Positions 32,085 through 39,897 of a stretch of DNA of 43,667 nt are shown here, in pieces. Both the position numbers and the translations under genes were made by a program. Source of the DNA: Inhella sp. Its GTDB lineage: Bacteria > Pseudomonadota > Gammaproteobacteria > Burkholderiales > Burkholderiaceae_C. Where the stretch lies: assembly GCF_027532025.1 (NCBI RefSeq), contig NZ_JAPZSY010000126.1:1-43667 (forward strand), in the 5' to 3' direction. Numbering within the stretch: the stretch's first letter is position 1; every line of letters starts with the position of its first letter. Below the pieces are notes generated by a model. The model was not told where the DNA came from. It made no database searches and worked only from the letters and a program-made list of their open reading frames with translations.

Positions 32085-33272
32085 ATGAGCGAATCCTCCA
32101 ACGAAGCCCAAGGCCGAGCACTTGACGGTGTGCAATGGCTGCGCCAACGGCAGTTCGCCGCGGCGGCCGAGTGCTTCCGCGAGAGCTTGCAACTGGACCC
32201 CTCCGTCACCCCGGTGTGGCTGCACCTGGCCATGGCCGAGCGCGGCCTCGGGCGCCGCGACGAAGAAGGCCTGGCGCTCACCAAGGCGCTGGAGACCCAT
32301 CCGTTCGACCTGATGGCCTTGTTGCTCAAGGGCAACTGGTTGGAGCGCGGCGGCCAGCCGCACGCGGCGGTGAAGGTGTACCGCGGGGCCCTGACCGTGG
32401 CCGAGCAATCGCCGGCCGCGGTGTCGCCCGATCTGCAGCCCCTGCTGGACCGGGCTCGGCGTTTCGCGGCCACGTACCAGGCCGACTACAGCGCCTTTCT
32501 TGACCAACAGATGGCCGCCGCGGCCGAGGGCCTGGCGCCCGAGGAGCTGGCTCGCTTTTGGCAGACCCTGGACATCCACCTCGGCCGGCGGCAGCGCTTT
32601 GACCCGCAGCCCATGGGCCTGTTCTACGCCCGCTTGGCCCCGACCGAATTCTTCGAGCGCAGTCGCTTCCCATGGATCGAGGGCTTGGAGGCCCAAACCG
32701 CGGACATCCGGGCGGAGTGCTTGGCGGCCTTGGGCGACGAGGCGCACATCACGCCCTACCTGGATTACGACCCCGACCAACCCCTGCAGCAGTGGGCGGA
32801 GCTGAACCGCAACCCGCGCTGGAGCGCCTACCACCTGCTCAAGGATGGGCTGCCCTTGCAGCCCAACGCATCACGCTGTCCGCGCACTTTGGCGGCCCTG
32901 GCGGCTGTGGACCAACCGGTGCAGCAGGGGCGCACGCCAGTGGCCATGTACTCCTTGTTGAAGCCGCGCACCCACATCCCACCCCACGTGGGCATCAGCA
33001 ACGCGCGCCTAGTGGCGCACCTGCCCTTGGTGGTGCCGCGCGACTGCGCCCTCCGCGTGGGGAGTACCACCCACGCCTGGCGACCCGGCGAGGTCTGCGT
33101 GTTCGACGACACCATCGAGCACGAGGCCTGGAACCGCAGCGACGAGCTGCGGGCTGTGTTGATCTTCGACGTGTGGCACCCGGACCTGAACGAGGCCGAG
33201 CGGCGCATGATCAGTGCGCTGGCGAGGGCCACCGACGCATTCACCGGCGCCGCCGCCGCCATGCCCTTATGA
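32085..33272 (+). CDS. TPR-fused aspartyl/asparaginyl beta-hydroxylase
   Basis: 395 residues. The N-terminal half (about 1-150) has tetratricopeptide-like helices (GVQWLRQRQFAAAAECFRES; LDPSVTPVWLHLAMAERGLG). The C-terminal half is the ASPH domain of the cupin 2-oxoglutarate/iron oxygenases: HIPPHVGISNARLVAHLPLV with the first iron-binding His, the Arg-Val-Gly of LRVGSTTHAWRPGE, and VFDDTIEHEAWN with the second His, then IFDVWHPDL. It should hydroxylate Asp or Asn residues, or a small molecule, in the cytoplasm, as no signal peptide is seen. Start taken at ATG 32085 (MSESSNEAQG), without a strong Shine-Dalgarno sequence. It lies between the receptor terminator and tonB. A link to the receptor system is inference from position. 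Confidence 0.88.
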   Translation: MSESSNEAQGRALDGVQWLRQRQFAAAAECFRESLQLDPSVTPVWLHLAMAERGLGRRDEEGLALTKALETHPFDLMALLLKGNWLERGGQPHAAVKVYRGALTVAEQSPAAVSPDLQPLLDRARRFAATYQADYSAFLDQQMAAAAEGLAPEELARFWQTLDIHLGRRQRFDPQPMGLFYARLAPTEFFERSRFPWIEGLEAQTADIRAECLAALGDEAHITPYLDYDPDQPLQQWAELNRNPRWSAYHLLKDGLPLQPNASRCPRTLAALAAVDQPVQQGRTPVAMYSLLKPRTHIPPHVGISNARLVAHLPLVVPRDCALRVGSTTHAWRPGEVCVFDDTIEHEAWNRSDELRAVLIFDVWHPDLNEAERRMISALARATDAFTGAAAAMPL

Positions 33273-33283
33273 CTTCGTTCCTG

Positions 33284-33369
33284 ACCGATCGGTCGACCTA
33301 GAGACTAACCCTAGTCCAGATGGGGTGGTCGACTTCGTATGATGCTGAGCTTTGCCGTAACTGAGTTAC
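33284..33369 (+). promoter_or_regulatory. Cluster of palindromes upstream of tonB
   Basis: Three dyads lie in the 237-base gap before tonB: ACCGATCGGT (33284-33293, overlapping GGTCGACC 33291-33298), GACTA-ACCC-TAGTC (33303-33316) and GTAAC-TGA-GTTAC (33357-33369). None is followed by a T tract, so they look like protein-binding sites rather than terminators. The regulators cannot be named. Confidence 0.5.
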
Positions 33370-33509
33370 ATGGGTTTGCGCGCTGCAGACTAGGACTTCT
33401 CAGGGTGGCGGCAAGAAAAAGCCGTGGCACATTGGGCTCGGTGAACATGAGGGTCGGTGCGCGCTGGCACGCCGGCTCACGACGGGACTTCGGTTGAGAA
33501 GGAGTGCGC

Positions 33510-34154
33510 ATGGAGTTTGCGCAAGAGAACAAAGCCAGCACGCGCACGATGGCCTTCGTGGTCGTGGTGGCGTTGCACGTTTTGCTGATCTGGGCCTTGG
33601 CCTCGGGTCTGGCGAAGAAGATCGTCAAGGCCGTGACCGATCCGATCGAAACGGAGGTCATCGAAGAGGTCAAGCCGCCGCCGCCGCCGCCGGAAAAGAT
33701 CGTTCCGCCCCCCCCCGATCTCAAGACGCCACCGCCGCCGTTCGTGCCGGTGCCTGAGATTCAAGTTCAGGCGCCTCCGCCCCCGGCCGCGATCCAGTCG
33801 CCCACGTCCAACGATCCGCCGCCCGTGCGGACGGTGCAGGCCCAGGCTCCCGCCCCGGCGCCCGCGCCCGTGGCAGCGCCGCGTCCTGCCGGTCCCGTGC
33901 AAGTCGGTATCGTGTGTACCGAGCGTCCGAAGCCCGAGATTTCCGTCCAATTGGAGGGTGATGCCGAGTTCTCGGTGCTGATGACGATCGCCAACGGCAA
34001 AGTGGTGGCTCGCCAAGTGACCGTCAGGCGCGGTTTGAGCGACCGTCGCGCGCAGCGTTCGCTGATTGCCTCGATCGAAGCGGCCACCGCACAGTACAAG
34101 TGCGGCACCTTCGAAGGGCAGGCCACGCAAGACTTCTTGTTCAAGGCCGAATAA
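33510..34154 (+). CDS. tonB: Energy transducer TonB, divergent C-terminal domain
   Basis: 214 residues. A cytoplasmic start, one signal-anchor helix (about 15-33, MAFVVVVALHVLLIWALASG), and a long Pro-rich periplasmic spacer (about 50-130 with several PPPP runs and PAPAPAP) that spans the periplasm as in TonB. The C-terminal domain (about 130-214) keeps the expected strand-helix-strand outline (AEFSVLMTIANGKVVARQVTV, then ...SLIASIEAATAQ) but lacks the usual YP...A motif and holds two Cys residues (IVCTER, YKCGTF) that could pair in the periplasm. Start ATG 33510, AAGGAG 5 bases upstream. The spacer contains (GCC)6 and a C9 run (33708-33716). First gene of tonB-exbB-exbD-exbD. Confidence 0.88.
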   Translation: MEFAQENKASTRTMAFVVVVALHVLLIWALASGLAKKIVKAVTDPIETEVIEEVKPPPPPPEKIVPPPPDLKTPPPPFVPVPEIQVQAPPPPAAIQSPTSNDPPPVRTVQAQAPAPAPAPVAAPRPAGPVQVGIVCTERPKPEISVQLEGDAEFSVLMTIANGKVVARQVTVRRGLSDRRAQRSLIASIEAATAQYKCGTFEGQATQDFLFKAE

Positions 34155-34241
34155 GCCGAGTTTCCAGCGCGGGGGTCCGCCCCCGAACCCGTTTTCGTTG
34201 ATGAGCCCACCCGGGCCTGCTTCCCTCTCAGGAGCTTTTCT

Positions 34242-35036
34242 ATGTTTTCTCGTCTTTCTGCTCTGATCGCGACCCTGGTTGTCGCTGCCTCGCTGGTGGT
34301 TGCCCCGGCTCACGCCCAGGACGCCGCTTCGGCCCCGGTCGCCGAGCAGACCGCTGCCGCCCCCGCAGCCAACGACAACCCCTACGGCTTGATGAACCTC
34401 ATCAAGAACGGTCACGCGGTGGACCAGGCGGTTCTGGTGCTGCTGCTGATCATGTCGGCCGGTTCGTGGTTCATCACCTTCACCAAGTTGTACGACCAGT
34501 ACAAGGTTGGCAAAGACATCTCTGACGCCCGCGCCGCCTTCTTCAAGAAGCCGACGCTTGCCGATGGCGTGAAGGCGCTGCGCGAGGGCACTGCCGCGCG
34601 CTACATCGCGCAAACCGCGGTGGAAGCCGGTGAGCATCACGAAGGCAACCTGACCGAGAACATCGACCGCAACACCTGGGTGACGATGAACATCGACCGC
34701 GCGGTGGGCGACGTCAGCAGCAAGATGGGTTCGGGTCTCGGCTTCCTGGCCACCGTGGGTTCGACCAGCCCCTTCATCGGCCTGTTCGGCACGGTGTGGG
34801 GCATCTTGAACGCCCTGACCGCCATCGGTGTGGCCGGCCAAGCGTCGATCGACAAGGTGGCCGGCCCTGTGGGTGCTGCGCTGATCATGACCGCCATCGG
34901 TCTGGCCGTCGCGGTGCCGGCGGTGATCGGCTACAACTGGCTGCTGAACCGCAACAAGGCCGTGCTGGCCCAAGTGCGTGCCTTCGCGGGCGACCTGCAC
35001 GGCGTGCTGATGGGCAGCCGTCAAGTCAAGCGCTGA
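34242..35036 (+). CDS. exbB: ExbB proton-channel protein
   Basis: MotA/TolQ/ExbB family inner-membrane channel that powers TonB. 264 residues with an N-terminal signal peptide (to about AHAQ, residue 25) and a short Ala/Pro linker before transmembrane helix 1 (VDQAVLVLLLIMSAGSWFI). A cytoplasmic loop follows, then helices 2 and 3 with the conserved FLATVGSTSPFIGLFGTVWG and IMTAIGLAVAVPAVIGYNW. The cleavable N-terminus marks the long ExbB type. AGGAG 7 bases before the ATG. Followed by two exbD genes at 28- and 23-base spacing. Confidence 0.96.
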   Translation: MFSRLSALIATLVVAASLVVAPAHAQDAASAPVAEQTAAAPAANDNPYGLMNLIKNGHAVDQAVLVLLLIMSAGSWFITFTKLYDQYKVGKDISDARAAFFKKPTLADGVKALREGTAARYIAQTAVEAGEHHEGNLTENIDRNTWVTMNIDRAVGDVSSKMGSGLGFLATVGSTSPFIGLFGTVWGILNALTAIGVAGQASIDKVAGPVGAALIMTAIGLAVAVPAVIGYNWLLNRNKAVLAQVRAFAGDLHGVLMGSRQVKR

Positions 35037-35064
35037 GTCTCGGTCACAGGTCAGGAGTCCCGCC

Positions 35065-35496
35065 ATGGGCATGAATGTCGGAAGTCCCGACGACGGCGAA
35101 GAGTCGCTCAACTCCGCCATCAACACCACGCCTTTGGTGGACGTGATGCTGGTGCTGTTGATCATCTTCTTGATCACCATCCCGGTGGTGACCCAGTCGG
35201 TCAACCTCTCGCTGCCGAAGGAAACGAACCAGGCTCGCAAGACCAAGCCCGAGAACATCGAGCTGGCGGTGACCAAGGACGGCGAGATCTACTGGAACAC
35301 GGCCAACGTGCCCAACGTCGAGGCCTTGAAGGACCGTCTTCGTGGCATCGCCACGATGAATCCCCAGCCCGAAGTGCACATCCGAGGCGACGAGAAGACG
35401 CGCTACGAGTCGGTTGGCCGCGTCATTCTGGCTGCACAGCAGGTCGGCATCCTGAAGGTCAGTTTCGTCACCGAGCCGCCGGCTCGTGGCGGCTGA
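35065..35496 (+). CDS. exbD: ExbD biopolymer transport protein, copy 1
   Basis: 143 residues: short cytoplasmic N-terminus, one membrane helix with the essential proton-carrying Asp in INTTPLVDVMLVLLIIF (Asp26), and a periplasmic domain (about 50-143). It shares the start MGMNVGS with the next gene, so the pair arose by duplication. Shine-Dalgarno AGGAG before the ATG. Works with ExbB and TonB. Confidence 0.95.
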   Translation: MGMNVGSPDDGEESLNSAINTTPLVDVMLVLLIIFLITIPVVTQSVNLSLPKETNQARKTKPENIELAVTKDGEIYWNTANVPNVEALKDRLRGIATMNPQPEVHIRGDEKTRYESVGRVILAAQQVGILKVSFVTEPPARGG

Positions 35497-35519
35497 CGCC
35501 GGGTGTGAAGGAGTAAAGC

Positions 35520-35939
35520 ATGGGAATGAACGTAGGCTCGGGATCGAGTGAGCCGGAAGTGATCCTTGACGTCAACACGACGCCGCTGATCGACGTGATG
35601 TTGGTGCTGTTGGTGATGCTGATCATCACCATCCCGATCCAACTGCATGCCGTGAATCTGGACATGCCGGTGCCCAACCCCAACCAGCCGCAGACCGAGC
35701 CGAAGGTGGTCGAGATCTTCATCGACTTCGACGGCCAACTGTCCTGGAACGCCGAGCCCATCGACCGAGCCACGCTCGAACAGCGCATGCAGGTGGCCAC
35801 GACCGAGGCAGACCAGCCCGAAGTCCACATCAAGCCGCACAAGCTGGTGGACTACGGCCACGTCGCTCACGTCATGGCCACGGCGCAGCGCTTGGGCTTG
35901 AAGAAACTGGGCATGGTGGGCAACGAGCAGTTCCTTTGA
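35520..35939 (+). CDS. exbD2: ExbD biopolymer transport protein, copy 2
   Basis: 139 residues, the same plan as copy 1: MGMNVGSGSSEPEV, membrane helix VNTTPLIDVMLVLLVMLIIT with the conserved Asp, and a periplasmic domain that has diverged strongly from copy 1. AAGGAG upstream. A tonB-exbB-exbD1-exbD2 order is known from Xanthomonas, where exbD2 is dispensable for iron uptake but needed for some other functions (family knowledge), so the second copy may give the complex a specialised role. Confidence 0.94.
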   Translation: MGMNVGSGSSEPEVILDVNTTPLIDVMLVLLVMLIITIPIQLHAVNLDMPVPNPNQPQTEPKVVEIFIDFDGQLSWNAEPIDRATLEQRMQVATTEADQPEVHIKPHKLVDYGHVAHVMATAQRLGLKKLGMVGNEQFL

Positions 35940-35968
35940 GCTGCTTGCGCGCCTGACCCCGCACACAC

Positions 35969-36011
35969 CGCTGCCTGTGGTTGGCTCCAACCGAGGCAGC
36001 GTTTTTCTTTT
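35969..36011 (+). terminator. Strong intrinsic terminator after exbD2
   Basis: CGCTGCCT pairs with AGGCAGCG (35969-36001), with an inner GGTTGG-CT-CCAACC, followed by TTTTTCTTTT (36002-36011). The T tract ends 13 bases before the next gene's ATG, leaving no space for a new promoter between them. Confidence 0.88.
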
Positions 36012-36024
36012 CGGAAGGATGGAC

Positions 36025-37275
36025 ATGAAACTCAAGACCTTGGTGGCCGTGATGGCTGGGGCTTTGGCCCTGACGTTGGGCCAGACCCCGGACGGCAGCC
36101 TGGGCTGGGCGGCGGTGGCGGCCCAGGAAAAGGTGAGCGCCGAGGTGGGCAAGCACCTGCAAGCTGTGCAAGGCTTGCTCAAGGGCGGCAAATTCCGCGA
36201 GGCTTTGGCCAAGCTGAAAGACGCTGAAGCGGTGCCTAACCGCAACGCTGGCGAAAACGCCGTCATCGAGCAAATGCGTTTCGCCGGCGCCCAGGGTGCC
36301 GGTGAGCCGGACACGATGGTGCGCGCCTTTGAAGCCTTGAAGGGCGCAGGTCGCCTGTCCGGTCCGCAAAACTTGCAGTACCTGGAAGCCATTGCTGGCA
36401 CGTACTCCCGCCTCAACCAGCATCCCAAAGCCCTGCAATGGTCGAACCGCTACTTTGCCGAAGGCGGCAACAGCGCGACGATGAAGCAGGTGCAAACGGC
36501 CGCGCAGTACTACAGCGGCGACATGGGCGCCATCATCAAGGCCACGTCGGCCGAAATCGCTGCCACCGAGAAGGCTGGCGGTGTGCCCGCCCGTGACAAG
36601 CTGGAACTCTTGATGTCGGCGGCTTCTCGCGCCAAGGACTCCGCCACGGAAACCCAGGCCGCAGAAAAGCTGCTCACCTACTACCCCAGCAAAGAGCGTT
36701 GGGCAGACGTCATTTCGCGGGTGCAGAGCAACAAGAATTTTTCCTCGCGTTTCCAACTGGACATGCTGCGACTGCGGCTGGCCACGGGCAACATGCGCGG
36801 TGAAGCCGACTACATGGAGTTGGCCCAACTGGCGGGTGGCAATGGCTTCCCGGACGAGGGCATGAAGGCTGTCGAGGCCGGCTTTGCAGCGGGCGTGCTG
36901 GGCCAGGGCGGCGATGCGGCCCGCCACGAGCGCCTGAAGAAGTTCATGGCCCAAAAGGTGGCTGACGCCAAGTCGGCCTTCCCGGCGGCAGAGGCTGCCG
37001 CCCGCGACACGCGCGACGGCAACGGTTTGATTCCGCTGGGCTTGCAGTTGGCGCAGCGCGGCGAGGCCGCCAAAGGCGTGGCGATGATCGAGGCCGGCAT
37101 TGCCAAGGGCAACCTCAAGCGGGAGGACGACGCCAAGCTCTACCTGGGCATGGCGCAGTTCTTGGCAGGCGAAACGGCCAAGGCCCAGGCCACGTGGCGA
37201 GGTGTCAGAGGCAGCGATGGATCAGGCGACATCGCTCGGCTGTGGTCCGTTTACGCGCGGCAATCGAAGAAGTAA
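36025..37275 (+). CDS. Periplasmic TPR-like protein of the ExbBD locus
   Basis: 416 residues. A signal peptide (MKLKTLVAVMAGALALTLGQ, cleavage probably after AVAAQ near 34) is followed by helical repeats of tetratricopeptide character (HLQAVQGLLKGGKFREALAKL; AIAGTYSRLNQHPKALQW; LQLAQRGEAAKGVAMIEAG). No catalytic motif. TPR proteins linked to exbB/exbD/tonB genes occur in other Proteobacteria, and one is reported to assist uptake in Shewanella/Vibrio-type systems (family knowledge, inexact parallel). Start chosen at ATG 36025, because GGAAGG (36013-36018) abuts the ATG at 36019 but is well spaced for 36025. It follows a strong terminator, so it is probably made at a lower level by read-through. 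It ends at its own strong terminator. Confidence 0.85.
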   Translation: MKLKTLVAVMAGALALTLGQTPDGSLGWAAVAAQEKVSAEVGKHLQAVQGLLKGGKFREALAKLKDAEAVPNRNAGENAVIEQMRFAGAQGAGEPDTMVRAFEALKGAGRLSGPQNLQYLEAIAGTYSRLNQHPKALQWSNRYFAEGGNSATMKQVQTAAQYYSGDMGAIIKATSAEIAATEKAGGVPARDKLELLMSAASRAKDSATETQAAEKLLTYYPSKERWADVISRVQSNKNFSSRFQLDMLRLRLATGNMRGEADYMELAQLAGGNGFPDEGMKAVEAGFAAGVLGQGGDAARHERLKKFMAQKVADAKSAFPAAEAAARDTRDGNGLIPLGLQLAQRGEAAKGVAMIEAGIAKGNLKREDDAKLYLGMAQFLAGETAKAQATWRGVRGSDGSGDIARLWSVYARQSKK

Positions 37276-37302
37276 GTCCGCTTCGGGCGCTTCAGCCCCT
37301 CA

Positions 37303-37337
37303 GCCAACGGCCCCCTCGAGGGGCCGTTGGCTTTTTT
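37303..37337 (+). terminator. Strong intrinsic terminator of the tonB-exb operon
   Basis: GCCAACGGCCCC-CTCGA-GGGGCCGTTGGC (37303-37331), a 12-base perfect stem, followed by TTTTTT (37332-37337). It lies 28 bases after the TPR gene and in front of the convergent dehydrogenase gene. Confidence 0.95.
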
Positions 37338-37367
37338 GTTTGCAAGCCGCCGGTGCGCTTCCGAAGG

Positions 37368-38126
37368 TCATTTGGGTGCCAAGCGAATGGCACCATCCAA
37401 ACGGATCACTTCGCCATTCAACATCTCGTTGGTGACGATGGCGTGGACGAGTTTGGCGTAGTCGTCTGGCGCACCCAAGCGCGATGGGAAGGGCACATTG
37501 GCGGCCAGGGCGTCCTGCACTTCTTGCGGCATGCCGAACAGCATCGGGGTGCCGAAGATGCCTGGGGCGATCGTCATGTTGCGGATGCCGTGTCGGGCCA
37601 GATCGCGGGCGATCGGCAAGGTCATGCCCACCACGCCGCCTTTGCTGGCGGCGTAGGCCGCCTGTCCGATTTGGCCGTCGTAAGCGGCGATGGAGGCGGT
37701 GCTGATGAGCACCCCGCGCTCGCCGGTGGGCTCCGGTTCGTTGCGGGCCATGGCGGTGGCCGCGACGCGGATCATGTTGAAGCTGCCCACCAGGTTGATG
37801 TTGATCACCTTGCTGAACAGGTCCAGGGCATGCGGTCCGTCTTTCCCCACGGTGCGTGCGGCTGGCGCGATGCCGGCACAGTTCACCAAGCCGGCGAACT
37901 TGCCGAGGCTCACGGCAGTGTCGATGGCCCGCTGGGCGTCGTCGGCCTGGGTCACGTCACAACGCACGAAGCGACCGCCGATGGATTGCGCCACGGCTTC
38001 ACCGCGTTCGGTTTGAAGATCGGCGATGACGACTTGCGCGCCTTCACGCGCCAGCATGCGGGCGGTGCCTTCGCCCAGTCCGCTGGCGCCGCCGGTCACG
38101 ACGAAAACCTTGCCTGCGATGTCCAT
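37368..38126 (-). CDS. Short-chain dehydrogenase, 3-hydroxyacyl-CoA type
   Basis: 252-residue SDR enzyme. NAD-binding TGGASGLGEGTARML near residue 11, the NAG-equivalent VNCAGIAPA, catalytic Ser in ISTASIAAYDG and YAASKGG with the Tyr and Lys. The sequence, including APGIFGTPMLFGMPQEVQ, resembles human HSD17B10/3-hydroxy-2-methylbutyryl-CoA dehydrogenase-like enzymes of fatty-acid or isoleucine breakdown. The substrate assignment is by similarity. AGGAG before the ATG at 38126. Separated from adk by a terminator, so transcribed on its own. Confidence 0.88.
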   Translation of the reverse strand: MDIAGKVFVVTGGASGLGEGTARMLAREGAQVVIADLQTERGEAVAQSIGGRFVRCDVTQADDAQRAIDTAVSLGKFAGLVNCAGIAPAARTVGKDGPHALDLFSKVININLVGSFNMIRVAATAMARNEPEPTGERGVLISTASIAAYDGQIGQAAYAASKGGVVGMTLPIARDLARHGIRNMTIAPGIFGTPMLFGMPQEVQDALAANVPFPSRLGAPDDYAKLVHAIVTNEMLNGEVIRLDGAIRLAPK

Positions 38127-38147
38127 GGTTCACTCCTGATGGGATGG

Positions 38148-38179
38148 AAACAAAACTGGGTCGCTTTTGGCGACCCAGT
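38148..38179 (-). terminator. Intrinsic terminator after adk
   Basis: On the minus strand, ACTGGGTCGC-CAAAA-GCGACCCAGT (38179-38155), a 10-base perfect stem, followed by TTTGTTT. Ends the exbB-to-adk operon. Confidence 0.9.
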
Positions 38180-38203
38180 CGGGGGTGGGGGCCTGACAGC
38201 CGG

Positions 38204-38935
<732 letters not shown>

Positions 38936-39688
38936 CTAGCCCGTAGCCAGCAGGGCGCGCACGCGAGCCAAATCTTCGAGGGTGTCGACGCCGGGGCCGG
39001 GTCGCAGGGCGCTGGTGTGCACCGCGATTCGGTGCCCATGCCAAAGCACGCGAAGCTGTTCGAGGGACTCGATCCGCTCCAGCGGGCTGGGGGGCAGTTG
39101 GGGGAAGCCGCGCAGGAAGCCAGCGCGGTAGGCATACAGGCCAACGTGCCGCCACACCGCGCCCCGCGCTGGTGCCGCGGCCTCGGGGCCATCGCGCCAC
39201 CAGGGGATGGGGGCTCGGCTGAAGTAGAGGGCGCGCCCCGCGGCGTCGGTGACCAGCTTGACGACGTTGGGATTGCGGAACTCGTCGGCGTCGTCGATGG
39301 CATGGGCCACCGTGGCCATGGGGCAGTCGGGGTGGGCGACCAAAGTGGCGGCGCAGGCCGAGATCATGTCGGGTTCGATGAGGGGCTCGTCGCCTTGCAC
39401 GTTCACCACCACCGCGTCGTCGGCCAGGCCGAGCCGTGTGGCGGCCTCGGCGAGACGGTCTGAGCCGCTGGGGTGGTCGACCCGGGTCAGCAGGGCGTGC
39501 ACGCCATGGGCTTGGCAGGCGGCTTGAATGCGTGGGTCGTCGCAGGCCACGACCACTTGCTCGGCGCCGCTCAACGCGGCGCGCTCGGCCACGCGCACCA
39601 CCATGGGCTTGCCGTGCAAGTCAGCCAGGGGCTTGTCCGGCAGGCGGCTCGAGCCCATGCGGGCCGGAACGATGACGTGGAAGCTCAC
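38936..39688 (-). CDS. kdsB: CMP-Kdo synthetase
   Basis: Activates Kdo with CTP for transfer to lipid A. 250 residues. Nucleotide-binding [21 protein letters not shown] at the N-terminus (shown here as [10 protein letters not shown] and [11 protein letters not shown]), [11 protein letters not shown] and [11 protein letters not shown]. Starts at a GTG (39688) overlapping the trm112 stop (GTGA); the upstream in-frame extension is unlike the family. Follows lpxK in the same operon, so lipid A phosphorylation and Kdo activation are co-expressed. Confidence 0.97.
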   Translation of the reverse strand: MSFHVIVPARMGSSRLPDKPLADLHGKPMVVRVAERAALSGAEQVVVACDDPRIQAACQAHGVHALLTRVDHPSGSDRLAEAATRLGLADDAVVVNVQGDEPLIEPDMISACAATLVAHPDCPMATVAHAIDDADEFRNPNVVKLVTDAAGRALYFSRAPIPWWRDGPEAAAPARGAVWRHVGLYAYRAGFLRGFPQLPPSPLERIESLEQLRVLWHGHRIAVHTSALRPGPGVDTLEDLARVRALLATG

Positions 39689-39897
39689 GGCGCTGGGGCG
39701 GCTGGGGCGGCTGGGGCCGATGGGGCTGGGTCCAAGCTGCGGGCTTCGCTCTCCAGCATCACGGGAATGCCATCGCGCACCGGGAAGGCCAGGCGGTCGG
39801 CGGGGCAAACGAGCTCGTGACGCTCGGTGGGCGAGACCCACTGCAAGGGGCCTTTGCACAGCGGGCAAACGAGGAGGTCAAGCAGTCGTGGGTCCAT
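39685..39897 (-). CDS. Trm112/YcaR-like zinc-ribbon protein
   Basis: 70 residues from the ATG at 39897 ([18 protein letters not shown]). Zinc-ribbon CPLC near residue 11 with a later single Cys in [20 protein letters not shown]; Trm112 family proteins activate methyltransferases, and the bacterial members in lpxK-kdsB operons are not assigned. A Pro/Ala tail ([14 protein letters not shown]) comes from a 9-base tandem repeat, about GGGGCGGCT x3. An ATG at 39927 is possible but would enlarge the overlap with lpxK from 20 to 50 bases. Confidence 0.88.
   Translation of the reverse strand: MDPRLLDLLVCPLCKGPLQWVSPTERHELVCPADRLAFPVRDGIPVMLESEARSLDPAPSAPAAPAAPAP

Noticed and set aside
28945-32121. 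Open frame of more than 1000 codons antisense to the TonB-dependent receptor
   Set aside because: Val/Gly/Arg/His-rich without motifs or start signals; caused by codon bias of the receptor gene.
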